A stretch of DNA of 64,000 bases from Thermoanaerobacterium thermosaccharolyticum DSM 571 (GCF_000145615.1 NC_014410.1:1096001-1160000), one strand, 5' to 3'. Numbered from the stretch's first letter, positions 25,649 to 35,719 are shown. Program-made: numbers and translations. Notes: generated by a model from the sequence alone, not told the origin.

Positions 25649-26572
25649 TTAACTTCCTCTGATTATATTCCAGATATTAGGATCTTCTTGACCAAGTCTC
25701 CAGACGGCTATGCCGGATAAGTTGTATTGTACAAGTAACGGCAATTTTGCTTGAAAGCTTCTAGCATCTTCAAACCATACGGTGTGCTTCGTTGAGTCAA
25801 TTGTATATGTGTATGTGGATTCTTGGGCGGTTTCGTCATATATTATTGTTGCACCCAGGTTTTTAGCAGTTTCTATTGCTTGTGAGTAAGATAATGTTCT
25901 GGGATAATTAGAACCTTCTGCCCAGTCATAGCCGTATACAGCCATGCCAAGCCAAATTTTTCTTGACGGTATAGCGGTAACAGCGTAATTTAGAACGCTG
26001 CGTACAAAGCCTATAGATGCAATTGGCCCTGGATTGGAAAAATGTTCATCGTATGCTAAAATATATGCCTGATCCGTAAACTGACCCAATATGGAGTACT
26101 GAAAAGCTCCTGAGAAAGGATGGCGCGGATTGTCTTCTATTTCTGCTGGCAATGAAATTGTCACGATTTTTCTAACATTTTTAAGAGAGCTATACAGGTT
26201 TTCCATAAATGCATTTAGATTGTTTCTGTCTTCGGGAGGTACAAACTCAAAATCGATATTTATGCCGGGATAATTGTTGTATACAGCCATAGTCGTTATA
26301 TTCATTATTAATGTATTTCTTAAGGACGCATTTGATAGAAGGTCATGTATAAGCTGAGATTTCTTGGGATCTGAGTAGTTGTGAACAATAGCAAAGATCG
26401 GCAGATTATTTTGTGATGCAATATTCTTAACTTCTTGTGATGACATGTCTGCTAATGTTCCGTCTGATTTAACTCCATACCAGAAGGGAATGAGAGTTGT
26501 TATGTCGTGGGCATGTTCATTCAAATCATCAATAGCACCTGGTGCTATATCAAAATACCATTTGTTGTCCAT
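25649..26572 (-). CDS. GH18 family glycosidase (YaaH-like, no LysM)
   Basis: 307-aa single-domain GH18 barrel without signal peptide. The acid motif is GINIDFEFV, and AYDEHFSNPGPIASI and YGYDWAEG match spore-cortex glycosidases such as YaaH/SleL. Those usually have N-terminal LysM domains, absent here. Its core resembles that of the SLH-bearing GH18 protein at 7103-8647. A role in cortex degradation or coat is possible. ATG follows AGGAGGTG. Confidence 0.82.
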   Translation of the reverse strand: MDNKWYFDIAPGAIDDLNEHAHDITTLIPFWYGVKSDGTLADMSSQEVKNIASQNNLPIFAIVHNYSDPKKSQLIHDLLSNASLRNTLIMNITTMAVYNNYPGINIDFEFVPPEDRNNLNAFMENLYSSLKNVRKIVTISLPAEIEDNPRHPFSGAFQYSILGQFTDQAYILAYDEHFSNPGPIASIGFVRSVLNYAVTAIPSRKIWLGMAVYGYDWAEGSNYPRTLSYSQAIETAKNLGATIIYDETAQESTYTYTIDSTKHTVWFEDARSFQAKLPLLVQYNLSGIAVWRLGQEDPNIWNIIRGS

Positions 26573-26832
26573 AGATACACCTCCTAAAACATTATATTCT
26601 ATAATACGTTATGAAATTTTCTTTGTGATTTAATCTGATTCGTTAAATTTCGCTTCCCAAAAACATTTATGTTGAGTATAATTTATAGTAAGTATTTAAT
26701 ACAAAGTAGAAAATTGTTTTGCAAAAGGGGGGTGTATTTTTTATTATACATTGTTTTTAAGCAATAATATTTTGTGTTTTTGTTAATCTGCTAAAAATTA
26801 TAAAATTGATTTGTGAAAAAGGAGGTCTCAAT

Positions 26833-27246
26833 GTGGATAAAAGATTGTACCGCTCTAGAAATCAGGTTATTATCGGTGGTGTCTGCGGAGGGATAGCTGA
26901 GTACTTTGACATTGATGTGACGATTGTAAGACTTATATGGGCTTTAATTGCTTTAGTAGGTGGTACTGGTGTTTTGCTTTATATAATAGCGTGGATTGTT
27001 GTGCCTGAAAATCCACATCAGCTTAAAAATAGCGATTTTAATTCTAGCGATGTTAATGAAGTAAAAGATACAGAAAACGCAAAGGTAGTTACAGGTGGAA
27101 AGAGAAGTGGTGAAATCTTTGGATGGATTTTAATCGCAATTGGCGTATACCTTCTTGCTAGGACTTTTATCCCATGGTTTTATTTAAAGCTTTTTTGGCC
27201 TGTTATTCTCATTGCATTTGGACTTTTGTTTGTGTTTAAAAAATAG
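26833..27246 (+). CDS. PspC-domain membrane protein
   Basis: 137-aa protein with an N-terminal PspC domain (RSRNQVIIGGVCGGIAEYFDIDVTIVRLIWALIAL) spanning the membrane, a polar linker and two more hydrophobic segments near the C-terminus (IFGWILIAIGVYLLART, LFWPVILIAFGLLFVF) like LiaF/DUF5668 ends. PspC proteins take part in envelope stress responses. GTG at 26833 is chosen because GGAGGT precedes it by 6 nt. The upstream 260 bp hold a GGGGGG run and no gene. Confidence 0.85.
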   Translation: MDKRLYRSRNQVIIGGVCGGIAEYFDIDVTIVRLIWALIALVGGTGVLLYIIAWIVVPENPHQLKNSDFNSSDVNEVKDTENAKVVTGGKRSGEIFGWILIAIGVYLLARTFIPWFYLKLFWPVILIAFGLLFVFKK

Positions 27247-27252
27247 TGAACT

Positions 27253-27280
27253 AAAAATATCGGGTATTCCCGATATTTTT
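27253..27280. terminator. Bidirectional terminator
   Basis: Perfect 12-bp inverted repeat AAAAATATCGGG / CCCGATATTTTT with a 4-nt loop between convergent genes. Confidence 0.9.
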
Positions 27281-28628
27281 ACCATTTATCAAATAAATCT
27301 AGCTTTTTGGCAATGAAGTACAACAAAAGTATAATAATCAGCAGTATTAGTCCACCAAAAAAGCCTATTGCTTGTTTTGGCACAACCAGTGTAGATAGAA
27401 GAACTGCAATTATTAATATAATAGTAAACCACGGTCTTAAAGGAAAACTATGCTTTTGGCATTCAAAATATTCATGGTTTTTGTCTCTGAGTATTGGTCT
27501 GTATTTTATAAATGTGTACAAAATAATTATCCAGTTAAAAAATTGTATAAAACCGGTGGCACTTGTTATATATTCATATACATCTTTTGGAAGAATGTAT
27601 GAAAGTATGACTGCTATTAATAAACCTACACTGCTAAATAAAAGTGCGTAAATTGGCACGTCTCTTTTTGTCACTTTACTTAAAAAAGTTGGAGCAAATC
27701 TTCCCTTTCCTAAGGAATACATGACTTGTGTCACACCATACATGGCACCATTCATAGTAGTCAATGCAGCTGTCAGTATTACAAAATTCATTATGGAGTC
27801 GATATACGGTATATGGGTGAACGAAAGAAGCTTAATAAATGGGCTTTCTTTTGTAGAAACTTCATACCACGGGATTACGCCTAGCAGGACGGCAATTGAC
27901 GAAAGGTATAAAGTCGATAGAAATAAAACGATATATTTTCTGGCTATTGGCACATATTTTTTTGGCTTTTTTGTTTTAGATGCTGTCATTGCAGTGACTT
28001 CGACGCCACCGAATGGTATTAAAGACATTAATAGTGCTCCTAAGAAACCTTTTATGCCGTTTGGTGCTAAACCACCATGGATAAAATAGTTTTTAACACC
28101 TATTTCACTTTTACTGCCGAAAAATCCCAAAAGCGTCAAGATTCCAACTATGGTTATTATAAATAGTGCAGATATCTTGATGGTGGAAAACCACGATTCA
28201 ATGGTGCCGAAATTTTTTGTACCTAAAGCGTTTACACACAGAACCATAACAGAGTATATTAAAGCGAAAATCCACAATGGTACATTAGGAAACCAGAACT
28301 TGGCGAATATTGCTGATGCTGTTACTTCGCTGGACATTATGAATACTCCTGCAGTCCAGTAAACCCATCCGCTTAAAAAGCCTCCTATGTCACCTAGTGC
28401 TTCTTCAGCATAAACTCTAAACGATCCGTCGACAGGATTTGCAACGATCATTTCCGATAATGCGCAAAAAACTTCAGACATTATAAAAGCAGATATTCCA
28501 TAATCTAACAAAACTATGGGCCCTGCAGTATGTATTGCAATGCCACTTGCTAGAAAAAAACCGGCACCAAGTATTCCACCTACACCTACTAAGACAAGTT
28601 CATTTACAGATAAATTACCTCTTTCCAA
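27279..28628 (-). CDS. APC-family amino acid permease
   Basis: 449-aa inner-membrane transporter with about 12 helices. The family signature near the N-terminus, VGGILGAGFFLASGIAI, marks the unwound substrate helix; GVEVTAMTASKTKKPKKYVP marks helix 6 and its loop. Substrate is likely an amino acid or amine taken up or exchanged; specificity cannot be read. TTG at 28628 follows GGAGGTGCA. Transcribed alone. Confidence 0.88.
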   Translation of the reverse strand: MERGNLSVNELVLVGVGGILGAGFFLASGIAIHTAGPIVLLDYGISAFIMSEVFCALSEMIVANPVDGSFRVYAEEALGDIGGFLSGWVYWTAGVFIMSSEVTASAIFAKFWFPNVPLWIFALIYSVMVLCVNALGTKNFGTIESWFSTIKISALFIITIVGILTLLGFFGSKSEIGVKNYFIHGGLAPNGIKGFLGALLMSLIPFGGVEVTAMTASKTKKPKKYVPIARKYIVLFLSTLYLSSIAVLLGVIPWYEVSTKESPFIKLLSFTHIPYIDSIMNFVILTAALTTMNGAMYGVTQVMYSLGKGRFAPTFLSKVTKRDVPIYALLFSSVGLLIAVILSYILPKDVYEYITSATGFIQFFNWIIILYTFIKYRPILRDKNHEYFECQKHSFPLRPWFTIILIIAVLLSTLVVPKQAIGFFGGLILLIIILLLYFIAKKLDLFDKW

Positions 28629-28774
28629 ATTAAATGCACCTCCAATTATATATGAAATTAGACCTTTACATATTACCTTTTTATTATTTGTAAGATTAAG
28701 TATTTTATTAACTTGAAATTAATTTATATATGATGTAAAATTTCATTTATCAAATTTATTTCTGGAGGAAGGTT

Positions 28775-29287
28775 ATGAAGTATTATATTTTGGACAAATT
28801 CAGCAGATTTGTATTGTATTTTTTGACATTGCTTATTTTAATAAGCGTAGCACTATTGTTTATATACGTATTTGTAGATGTTAATATTAAAGGGTTTAAT
28901 ATTGAATTATCGATTCTCTGGTGGGTGCTGTACATAATTTTATTGATGGTATTGTCTATTATATTATTTTCAATAGCGATTTCTCAAACCATTTTATTGG
29001 AGGATTATCTTGTCATATCATTAGGTATTATGGGCTTTGTCAGAATAAGATATGATAATATTGCATACGTAGGTGAAGCAGAAAATAGAAATACGTACAG
29101 AAGAGGCATTCATGTTTTTGATAGTACATGTAGCATGATAGTATCTAAAAAGGATTTGCTGGAGATCGAATTAAAATCGCCTGTAAAAATTTATTACTTC
29201 TTATTTTTCGAAAGATATGCAACTAAAATTGTATTTTCCACACCAAATTCAAAAAAATTAAAAGAAGAGATTAAAAACAAAATATGA
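28775..29287 (+). CDS. Membrane protein with PH-like domain, unknown function
   Basis: 170-aa protein with two transmembrane helices (about 11-35 and 45-70) followed by a beta-rich domain of about 95 residues (LEDYLVISLGIMGFVRIRYDNIAYVGEAENR). This layout resembles bacterial PH-domain membrane proteins, but the match is by pattern only. ATG follows GGAGGAAGG. It sits between a permease and an L,D-transpeptidase without clear operon partners. Confidence 0.6.
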   Translation: MKYYILDKFSRFVLYFLTLLILISVALLFIYVFVDVNIKGFNIELSILWWVLYIILLMVLSIILFSIAISQTILLEDYLVISLGIMGFVRIRYDNIAYVGEAENRNTYRRGIHVFDSTCSMIVSKKDLLEIELKSPVKIYYFLFFERYATKIVFSTPNSKKLKEEIKNKI

Positions 29288-29387
29288 ATCATATTTTCAC
29301 AAATTTTATCATAGATAAAGTAATAGGCGTGTGACGGTAAGTTTTACGCTTTTATTATCGATAAAATTTGTGAAAAGAGGTGTAAAG

Positions 29388-30548
29388 TTGCAGACAAAAA
29401 GAAGATGTTTTATAACTTTAATATTGATTTTTATTTTTGCATTTGCAAACACATGTTATGGTTTTGCAAGCACTATAACAGTAAATATCCCTTCTAGAAC
29501 GATATATTTTGTTTCACAAAATATATCAAAACTTTATCCCATTGCAGTAGGCAAAATTGTGTCTACATCTCCATTAGGTACATATAGAATTATAAATAAA
29601 CAGATAAATCCTACATGGATATCGCCATGGAATGGTCAAGTAGTTCCATCTGGTCCTAATAACCCACTTGGGTATAGATGGATAGGATTTTACAGCGATT
29701 ATGGCATACATGGAAATAACATGCCATCATCTATAGGTACTTTAGCATCGTCAGGATGCATAAGGATGTACGAAGCAGATGTAGAAGAACTTTACGAAAT
29801 GGTCAATTACGGTGACATTGTCAATGTCGTATATCAAACGATGTTTACAAAGACATCTCCAACGGGAGGTAAAGCGCTGTTTGTGTATCCGGATTTTTAC
29901 AAGAAAGGTTTAAATACGAAGCAGTCAATTAAGAAAGAATTAAGCGATGAAGGTATAAAGGTAAGCAATGATATTTTTGATGAATTATATAAATACATAA
30001 ACATCAGCGATCCTTTAGTATTTTCAGATGGGTACAAGGTCATTCACAATAATGAACTTGTAAGCGATGATGTGTATAAATCGGATAAAGGTCAGCTTTA
30101 CATAAATGTTGACGATATCAAAGATTTTTTCAACATTGATGATGAGAAAATTAAAAGTTTAAATTCAATTTTAATTGATAATAAGAATTATGCAAATATT
30201 TATGATATAGGAAATATGACAGGCGTAAATTTCAGCATCGACGACAATACAAAGACGATTAAGATGATGGGTAACATTATTTATTATGAAGGTAAGTTTT
30301 TATCCACAACTGATTATGCAGACTATCAAAATAGAGACATTTACATTCCAATTAAAGAATTTTGCAATATAACAGGGCAAAAGGTTGAATGGGCTAAAGA
30401 CAAAGGTGTAACCATCGATGGCAATCCAGTTAAATATAAAATATATAACAGCAAATCTTATATCAATCAAAAGGACTTGAAAAGTATATATGGACTAAAT
30501 ATAATAGTTGATTCATCATCAAACAAAATATATATTAAGCGTCAGTAG
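29388..30548 (+). CDS. Secreted L,D-transpeptidase (YkuD) with C-terminal stalk domain
   Basis: 386-aa exported enzyme that would make 3-3 peptidoglycan cross-links or attach proteins. It has a signal peptide (about 1-25) and a YkuD domain (about 30-150) with the catalytic stretch IHGNNMPSSIGTLASSGCIRM (His and Cys intact). A linker and a copper-amine-oxidase-like N-domain type repeat region follow (LYINVDDIKDFFNI, IYIPIKEFCNITGQKVEW), probably wall-binding. TTG at 29388 follows AGAGG at good spacing; the longer frame has no site. Confidence 0.85.
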   Translation: MQTKRRCFITLILIFIFAFANTCYGFASTITVNIPSRTIYFVSQNISKLYPIAVGKIVSTSPLGTYRIINKQINPTWISPWNGQVVPSGPNNPLGYRWIGFYSDYGIHGNNMPSSIGTLASSGCIRMYEADVEELYEMVNYGDIVNVVYQTMFTKTSPTGGKALFVYPDFYKKGLNTKQSIKKELSDEGIKVSNDIFDELYKYINISDPLVFSDGYKVIHNNELVSDDVYKSDKGQLYINVDDIKDFFNIDDEKIKSLNSILIDNKNYANIYDIGNMTGVNFSIDDNTKTIKMMGNIIYYEGKFLSTTDYADYQNRDIYIPIKEFCNITGQKVEWAKDKGVTIDGNPVKYKIYNSKSYINQKDLKSIYGLNIIVDSSSNKIYIKRQ

Positions 30549-30563
30549 CGCTTATTTTTTTTT
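30536..30563 (+). terminator. Rho-independent terminator
   Basis: TAAGCG / CGCTTA stem with a 7-nt loop and nine T, overlapping the end of the transpeptidase gene. Confidence 0.75.
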
Positions 30564-30607
30564 GTGCTTTTTGACTTTTCTGATAGAATAAAAATAACTA
30601 AAATTTT

Positions 30608-30633
30608 GGAACTTATCTTTTGTATTTTCGTCA
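30608..30633 (+). promoter_or_regulatory. ECF-type promoter before the sigma factor gene
   Basis: GGAAC (30608-30612), 16-nt spacer, CGTC (30629-30632). This is the general ECF sigma promoter form, placed about 26 nt before the start codon of an ECF sigma gene, so self-transcription is likely. Confidence 0.6.
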
Positions 30634-30658
30634 TACTTATTGAGGGGAGGTTTTATGA

Positions 30659-31210
30659 TTGGATGAAAAACAGCTCCTTTTAAAGGCACAAGAAGGAGAT
30701 ATTGAATCATTTGAAAACGTATTAAGCACTTATCAAAATTATATATACAATGTCATATACAGGATTGTAGATGTCAAAGAAGATGCGTTGGATTTGACAC
30801 AGGAGACGTTTATAAAGGCTTATATAAATTTAAAAAAATTCAGAGGCAACAGTGAATTTAAGACATGGCTTTATCGAATTGCCGTCAATGTTTCACTTGA
30901 TTTTATTAGAAAGAAAAAAGGTGTTGAGGAGCAGTTGGAAGAAATAAGTGATTTTAGAACCCCTGAGGATATCTTTGATGATAAAGTTACTAGAAAGATA
31001 ATAATAGATGAATTGAATAAGTTGAAGAGTGAGTATAAGATTGTCTTAATACTTAGAGATATTGAAGGACTTACATATAATGAAATAGCTAAAATAACAA
31101 ACACAAACATTGGAACGGTAAAATCTAGAATATCAAGAGCAAGGAATATTCTTAAAGAAAATTTAAAAAAGATACCTGGTTTTATAAATGCTGTTGAAGA
31201 AAGGGGGTAA
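30659..31210 (+). CDS. ECF RNA polymerase sigma factor
   Basis: 183-aa group 4 sigma factor. Region 2 (about 20-90) has DALDLTQETFIKAYINLKKF and FKTWLYRIAVNVSLDFIR; region 4 (about 120-170) has the helix-turn-helix GLTYNEIAKITNTNIGTVKSRISRAR. It directs polymerase to a small regulon when released by its anti-sigma factor, encoded 5 nt downstream. TTG at 30659 follows GGGGAGG; the ATG at 30654 is out of frame. An ECF-type promoter lies just upstream. Confidence 0.92.
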   Translation: MDEKQLLLKAQEGDIESFENVLSTYQNYIYNVIYRIVDVKEDALDLTQETFIKAYINLKKFRGNSEFKTWLYRIAVNVSLDFIRKKKGVEEQLEEISDFRTPEDIFDDKVTRKIIIDELNKLKSEYKIVLILRDIEGLTYNEIAKITNTNIGTVKSRISRARNILKENLKKIPGFINAVEERG

Positions 31211-31215
31211 ATATA

Positions 31216-32382
31216 ATGCAGTGCAGTAAGGTCAAGAAATTGATTAACCTTTATATTGATGAAGAGCTAAGCAAAGGACAAATGGAAGAGATAAGTGATC
31301 ATATAGATTTATGCACAGGGTGCAAAAATGATTATTACGAGTTAATGTCTGTGAAGAAGTTTTTACAGAATATGCCTCCTATAGAATTACCAAACAACTT
31401 TAATGATATGCTGCACGCTAAATTGCTAGAAGAAAAGAAAAACTTAGAATCAGGGCAAAGCTACAAAAAATTAGGGAAGAGGAAATTTATAATTGCTTTT
31501 GCTGTATTTGCATCGATATTTATATTATCACTTGGATTTAAACTCTTCGAGAATAAAATAAATGACGTCGGCGTTACAGAAACTGCTCTTAATACAAAAA
31601 GCGCTGTAAATTATTCTTCACAGACTTCCATAAGCAGTGGTAAAGTTACGTCTGATTTAAAAAAAGATGTATCACAGGCTAATGCATTTGATTTAAATAG
31701 AGGATTGGATGCGAACTATGAAAGAAAAATAACTAAGGATGCGACAATTTCCATTGAAACAGACAGTGCAGATGAATGCTACAATAAGATATTAAACATA
31801 AGCAAGCAATATAATGGGTATATTGAAAGTTCAAGTGAAAGCAGCACAAGCGATAATAAAAAAACGATAAACGTCGTATTAAAAATACCTTCAAATGATT
31901 TTGAAGATGTCATTGCAAGTATTAAATCTTTAGGCGACGTCAAAACAATAAGAACTATCAGCAATGATATAACAGAACAATACTATGATGTGGAGTCTAG
32001 AATAAAAAATCTCGAAATACAAGAAGAGAAATTGCAGGAGTTGTTGAAAAAAGCAAGTAATATTTCCGATATACTGCAAGTTGAAGATAAATTAAATGAA
32101 GTGATGACACAGATTGATTCATATAAGAATCAAATAAAAATATGGGACAATATGACCAGCATGAGCACAATCAATTTGACATTTGTACAGGTTGTGCCAC
32201 AGACGAAATTTGGCAATATATTTGGTAGAAGTATTTTAAATGATATTTTGAATTCCGTCTTAAAAAGTCTTAAGATATTTTTTGAATTTTTAAAATATGT
32301 ATTTATAATATCAATATATTTATTGCCGTTTTCAATATTGGTATATTTAATTTATATAGGATATAAATTGTTTAAAAAATAA
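31216..32382 (+). CDS. Anti-sigma factor with zinc finger and DUF4349
   Basis: 388-aa membrane protein. The cytoplasmic N-terminus is a zinc-finger anti-sigma domain with HIDLCTGC (H-x3-C-x2-C). One helix spans residues ~92-110. The outer part is a DUF4349 domain (about 165-365) with a coiled coil (IQEEKLQELLKKASNISDIL) and a final membrane helix near the C-terminus. It should hold the ECF sigma factor inactive and respond to envelope signals; the signal is unknown. Confidence 0.88.
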   Translation: MQCSKVKKLINLYIDEELSKGQMEEISDHIDLCTGCKNDYYELMSVKKFLQNMPPIELPNNFNDMLHAKLLEEKKNLESGQSYKKLGKRKFIIAFAVFASIFILSLGFKLFENKINDVGVTETALNTKSAVNYSSQTSISSGKVTSDLKKDVSQANAFDLNRGLDANYERKITKDATISIETDSADECYNKILNISKQYNGYIESSSESSTSDNKKTINVVLKIPSNDFEDVIASIKSLGDVKTIRTISNDITEQYYDVESRIKNLEIQEEKLQELLKKASNISDILQVEDKLNEVMTQIDSYKNQIKIWDNMTSMSTINLTFVQVVPQTKFGNIFGRSILNDILNSVLKSLKIFFEFLKYVFIISIYLLPFSILVYLIYIGYKLFKK

Positions 32383-32452
32383 TTATGGACAATTTACATC
32401 CTCTTTTTTTTGCGGTATATTAGATTACAAGAAGTTAAATAGGAGTGAGCGT

Positions 32453-35056
32453 ATGTCAAAATTTTTAATCATAGATGGAAATAGCTTAATGTACAGAGCG
32501 TATTTTGCGCTTCCAGATTTAATGAACAGTGAGGGACTGCATACAAATGCCATATACGGTTTTTCAATGATGCTTTTAAAACTGCTTGATGAAGAAAAAC
32601 CTGATTATATAGCTGTTGCATTTGATAAAAAAGCTCCAACTTTTAGACATAAAGAGTACAGTGCTTATAAAGGTACCAGGCAGTCTATGCCTGAGGAACT
32701 TATTGAGCAGGTTGATATTTTAAAAGATGTAATCAATGCATTTAATATAAAGACAATTGAGATTGAAGGATTTGAAGCAGATGACATAATAGGCACTGTA
32801 TCTAAAATTGCATCTGAAAATGGCTTAAAAGTATTGATTGTCACCGGTGATAGAGATGCACTTCAACTTGTATCAGATGGTGTAAAAGTGAAGATATGCA
32901 AAAAAGGCATAACTCAGATGGAAGAATACGATGAAAGGGCAGTCGTTGAGAGGTATGAGGTTACTCCACGCCAGTTTATTGATTTGAAGGGCCTTATGGG
33001 AGATAAATCTGACAATATCCCTGGCGTGCCTAATATAGGAGAAAAGACAGCGATAAAACTTATTAAAGAATTTGGCTCTATTGAGAATGTCCTTATGAAT
33101 ACTGATAAATTAAAAGGGAAAATAAGAGAAAATATTGAAAATAATACAGAAATGGCTATGTTAAGCAAAAAACTTGCTACTATAGAGAGAAATGTTCCAA
33201 TTGAAATAGATTTAAGCGAATACCAGTTGAGGGATTATGATAGAGAAAAATTAATAGATTTATTTGAGAAGTTGGAGTTTACCAGTTTAATTAATGACCT
33301 AAAAAAAGATGCTGATGATATTAGAGAAGTCAAAGAGTGGCCTGTAAGAGACTTTAAATATATAAGAGAGCTGCTAAAGAGAGAAGATACACTATCATTT
33401 TATCCATTAATACTTGAAGGCGAAGTAAAAGCTGTATCATTTGCCACTGATGATGAATCATTTTTTGTTGAAGTAGATGACTATGAAGTGTTTAAATTAT
33501 TGGATAATGAGAAGCTTACGCTTATAGGTCATGATATAAAAGACTTTTTTGTTAATCTTTCATACCATGGCATAGAGCTGAATTGTAAATTTTACGATAC
33601 CGCAATAATGACTTATCTGCTAAATCCTTCAGAATCCAATTACGATATAGGGCGTGTCTTAAAGAAGTATTTAAAAGAGGACATACCTAATATTGAGGAT
33701 ATGCTGGGAAAAGGTAAAAGCAAAAAGAGTTATGATGACATAGATAAGAAGCTTTTAATTGATTATCTGTGTGCTACTGCATCAAAATTATCTAAATTAA
33801 AAGATAAGCTAATGTCCTTTATAAAAGAAATGGAAATGGAAGAGCTTCTTGATAATGTTGAGCTTCCACTGGTAGAAGTGTTAAAATCTATGGAGGTATA
33901 TGGATTTACATTAGATAAAGATGTATTAAAAGATTTATCCAAAGAAATAGGCGAAAAGACAGATAAAATAATAAAAGACATATATGACGCTGCGGGATAT
34001 GAATTTAATATTAATTCTACCAAACAGTTATCAGAGTTTTTGTTTGATAAATTGAATTTGCCTCCAATAAAAAAGACTAAAACAGGATATTCCACTGATA
34101 TGGAAGTTCTTGTGGAGCTTATACCGTACAATGAGATAGTTGGCGAGATAATCGAATATAGACAGCTTATGAAGCTGAAATCAACATATATAGATGGCTT
34201 CATGCCAATAATGGACAAGGATGACAAAGTTCATTCCACGTTTAAGCAGACAGTTGCGGCAACGGGTAGAATCAGCTCTACAGAGCCTAATTTGCAAAAT
34301 ATACCAGTAAGAGATGAATTTGGCAGAAGAATAAGGAAAGCTTTTATATCCAGCTTTCAGGGAGGATATATTGTATCTGCTGATTATTCACAGATAGAGT
34401 TGAGAGTTCTTGCACATCTTTCAGAGGATATAAAGCTTATTGAGTCATTTTTAAACAATGAAGACATACATTTAAGGACAGCGTCAGAAGTGTTTAAAAT
34501 TGCTCCTGAAGAAGTTACAGGTGAAATGAGAAGGCGTGCGAAAGCTGTAAATTTCGGAATCGTGTATGGTATAAGCGATTATGGTCTCTCTAGAGATTTA
34601 AAGATCTCTCGTAAAGAGGCAAAAGAATATATAGACAATTATTTTGATAGGTACAAAGGAGTTAAAAATTACATTGATTCGGTAGTCAAATTTGCCAGAG
34701 AAAATGGATATGTGACGACAATTTTGAATAGAAGAAGGTATATACCGGAGATTAATTCAAAGAATTATAATCAAAGGTCATTTGGCGAGAGAATGGCGAT
34801 GAATACGCCTATTCAGGGAAGCGCGGCAGACATAATAAAAATGTCAATGGTGAAAGTATACAATGAATTAAAGTCAAGATCATTAAAATCGAAGCTAATA
34901 CTGCAGATCCATGACGAGCTTATTGTTGATACTTTTCCCGATGAAGTTGAAATCGTCAAAAACTTATTAAAGACCATAATGGAAAATGTCATAAAGCTAA
35001 GAGTCCCTTTGGTTGTAGATATTGGCTATGGTAAAAATTGGTACGATGCAAAATAA
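32453..35056 (+). CDS. polA: DNA polymerase I
   Basis: 867-aa repair and replication polymerase. Residues 1-~290 form the 5'-3' exonuclease with FLIDGNSLMYRAYFA and DRDALQL; residues ~300-460 the remnant 3'-5' exonuclease fold; residues ~470-867 the polymerase. Motif A is SADYSQIELRVLAH, motif B RRRAKAVNFGIVYG and motif C QIHDELIVD. The proofreading DxE pair is missing (SFYPLILEGE where D-x-E is expected), as in several thermophilic Firmicute enzymes, so it likely lacks 3'-5' exonuclease activity. Confidence 0.97.
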   Translation: MSKFLIIDGNSLMYRAYFALPDLMNSEGLHTNAIYGFSMMLLKLLDEEKPDYIAVAFDKKAPTFRHKEYSAYKGTRQSMPEELIEQVDILKDVINAFNIKTIEIEGFEADDIIGTVSKIASENGLKVLIVTGDRDALQLVSDGVKVKICKKGITQMEEYDERAVVERYEVTPRQFIDLKGLMGDKSDNIPGVPNIGEKTAIKLIKEFGSIENVLMNTDKLKGKIRENIENNTEMAMLSKKLATIERNVPIEIDLSEYQLRDYDREKLIDLFEKLEFTSLINDLKKDADDIREVKEWPVRDFKYIRELLKREDTLSFYPLILEGEVKAVSFATDDESFFVEVDDYEVFKLLDNEKLTLIGHDIKDFFVNLSYHGIELNCKFYDTAIMTYLLNPSESNYDIGRVLKKYLKEDIPNIEDMLGKGKSKKSYDDIDKKLLIDYLCATASKLSKLKDKLMSFIKEMEMEELLDNVELPLVEVLKSMEVYGFTLDKDVLKDLSKEIGEKTDKIIKDIYDAAGYEFNINSTKQLSEFLFDKLNLPPIKKTKTGYSTDMEVLVELIPYNEIVGEIIEYRQLMKLKSTYIDGFMPIMDKDDKVHSTFKQTVAATGRISSTEPNLQNIPVRDEFGRRIRKAFISSFQGGYIVSADYSQIELRVLAHLSEDIKLIESFLNNEDIHLRTASEVFKIAPEEVTGEMRRRAKAVNFGIVYGISDYGLSRDLKISRKEAKEYIDNYFDRYKGVKNYIDSVVKFARENGYVTTILNRRRYIPEINSKNYNQRSFGERMAMNTPIQGSAADIIKMSMVKVYNELKSRSLKSKLILQIHDELIVDTFPDEVEIVKNLLKTIMENVIKLRVPLVVDIGYGKNWYDAK

Positions 35057-35078
35057 AAGTGTCTGATAGACACTTTTA
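35054..35078 (+). terminator. Hairpin behind polA
   Basis: Perfect TAAAAGTGTCT / AGACACTTTTA stem with a 3-nt loop. The T-run is short, so partial read-through into coaE is possible. Confidence 0.7.
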
Positions 35079-35100
35079 AATTATATAGACAGGAGGTGCT

Positions 35101-35700
35101 ATGATGGAGGTTATAGGATTGACGGGTGGAATTGCGTCTGGGAAAAGCACCGTATCATCGATACTTAGAAGTCTTGGGGCATTTATAATTGACGCAGATG
35201 TTGTTTCAAGAGAGATTATGATTAAAGGTACTAAAACATATAATATATTAGTTAATGAGTTTGGAAAAGAAATTTTAAGAAAAGATGGAGAAATAGACAG
35301 AAAAAAGCTTGGTAACCTTGTGTTTGCTGATAAGCAGAAATTAAATAGACTAAATGAAATAACACATCCGGAAATAATAAGGAGGATAAAAGAAATAATA
35401 GAAGAAGAAAGAAAAAATGGTAAAGAGAAAGCTATTATTTTAGATGCGGCTCTTCTCATTGAAATGCGGCTTTTTAATATGGTAGATGAAGTATGGCTTG
35501 TAGTAGTAGACAAAAAAACTCAGATAAGAAGGCTTATGAAAAGAGATAATTTGAATTACAATGATGCTTTGAACCGTATTAAAAGCCAGATGTCTATAGA
35601 AGACAAAATGAAGTATGCTGACTTTATAATTAATAATTGCAAGGACTTTAATGCTATAAAAAAGCAGGTTGAATTATTGTGGGGACGATTTTCAAAATAG
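35101..35700 (+). CDS. coaE: Dephospho-CoA kinase
   Basis: 199-aa enzyme that phosphorylates dephospho-CoA with ATP, the last step of coenzyme A synthesis. It has the P-loop [12 protein letters not shown] at residues 7-18, DADVVSREI, the HPEI motif and DAALLIEM lid region. Length is typical. Start ATG follows AGGAGGTG; a second ATG comes directly after it. polA-coaE neighbourhood is common in Firmicutes. Confidence 0.96.
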   Translation: MMEVIGLTGGIASGKSTVSSILRSLGAFIIDADVVSREIMIKGTKTYNILVNEFGKEILRKDGEIDRKKLGNLVFADKQKLNRLNEITHPEIIRRIKEIIEEERKNGKEKAIILDAALLIEMRLFNMVDEVWLVVVDKKTQIRRLMKRDNLNYNDALNRIKSQMSIEDKMKYADFIINNCKDFNAIKKQVELLWGRFSK

Positions 35701-35719
35701 AACATCTGGAGGTATTATA

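Noticed and set aside
26728-26763. Short frame after a GGGGGG run upstream of the PspC gene
   Set aside because: The start codon touches the purine run, leaving no spacing; 11 codons only.
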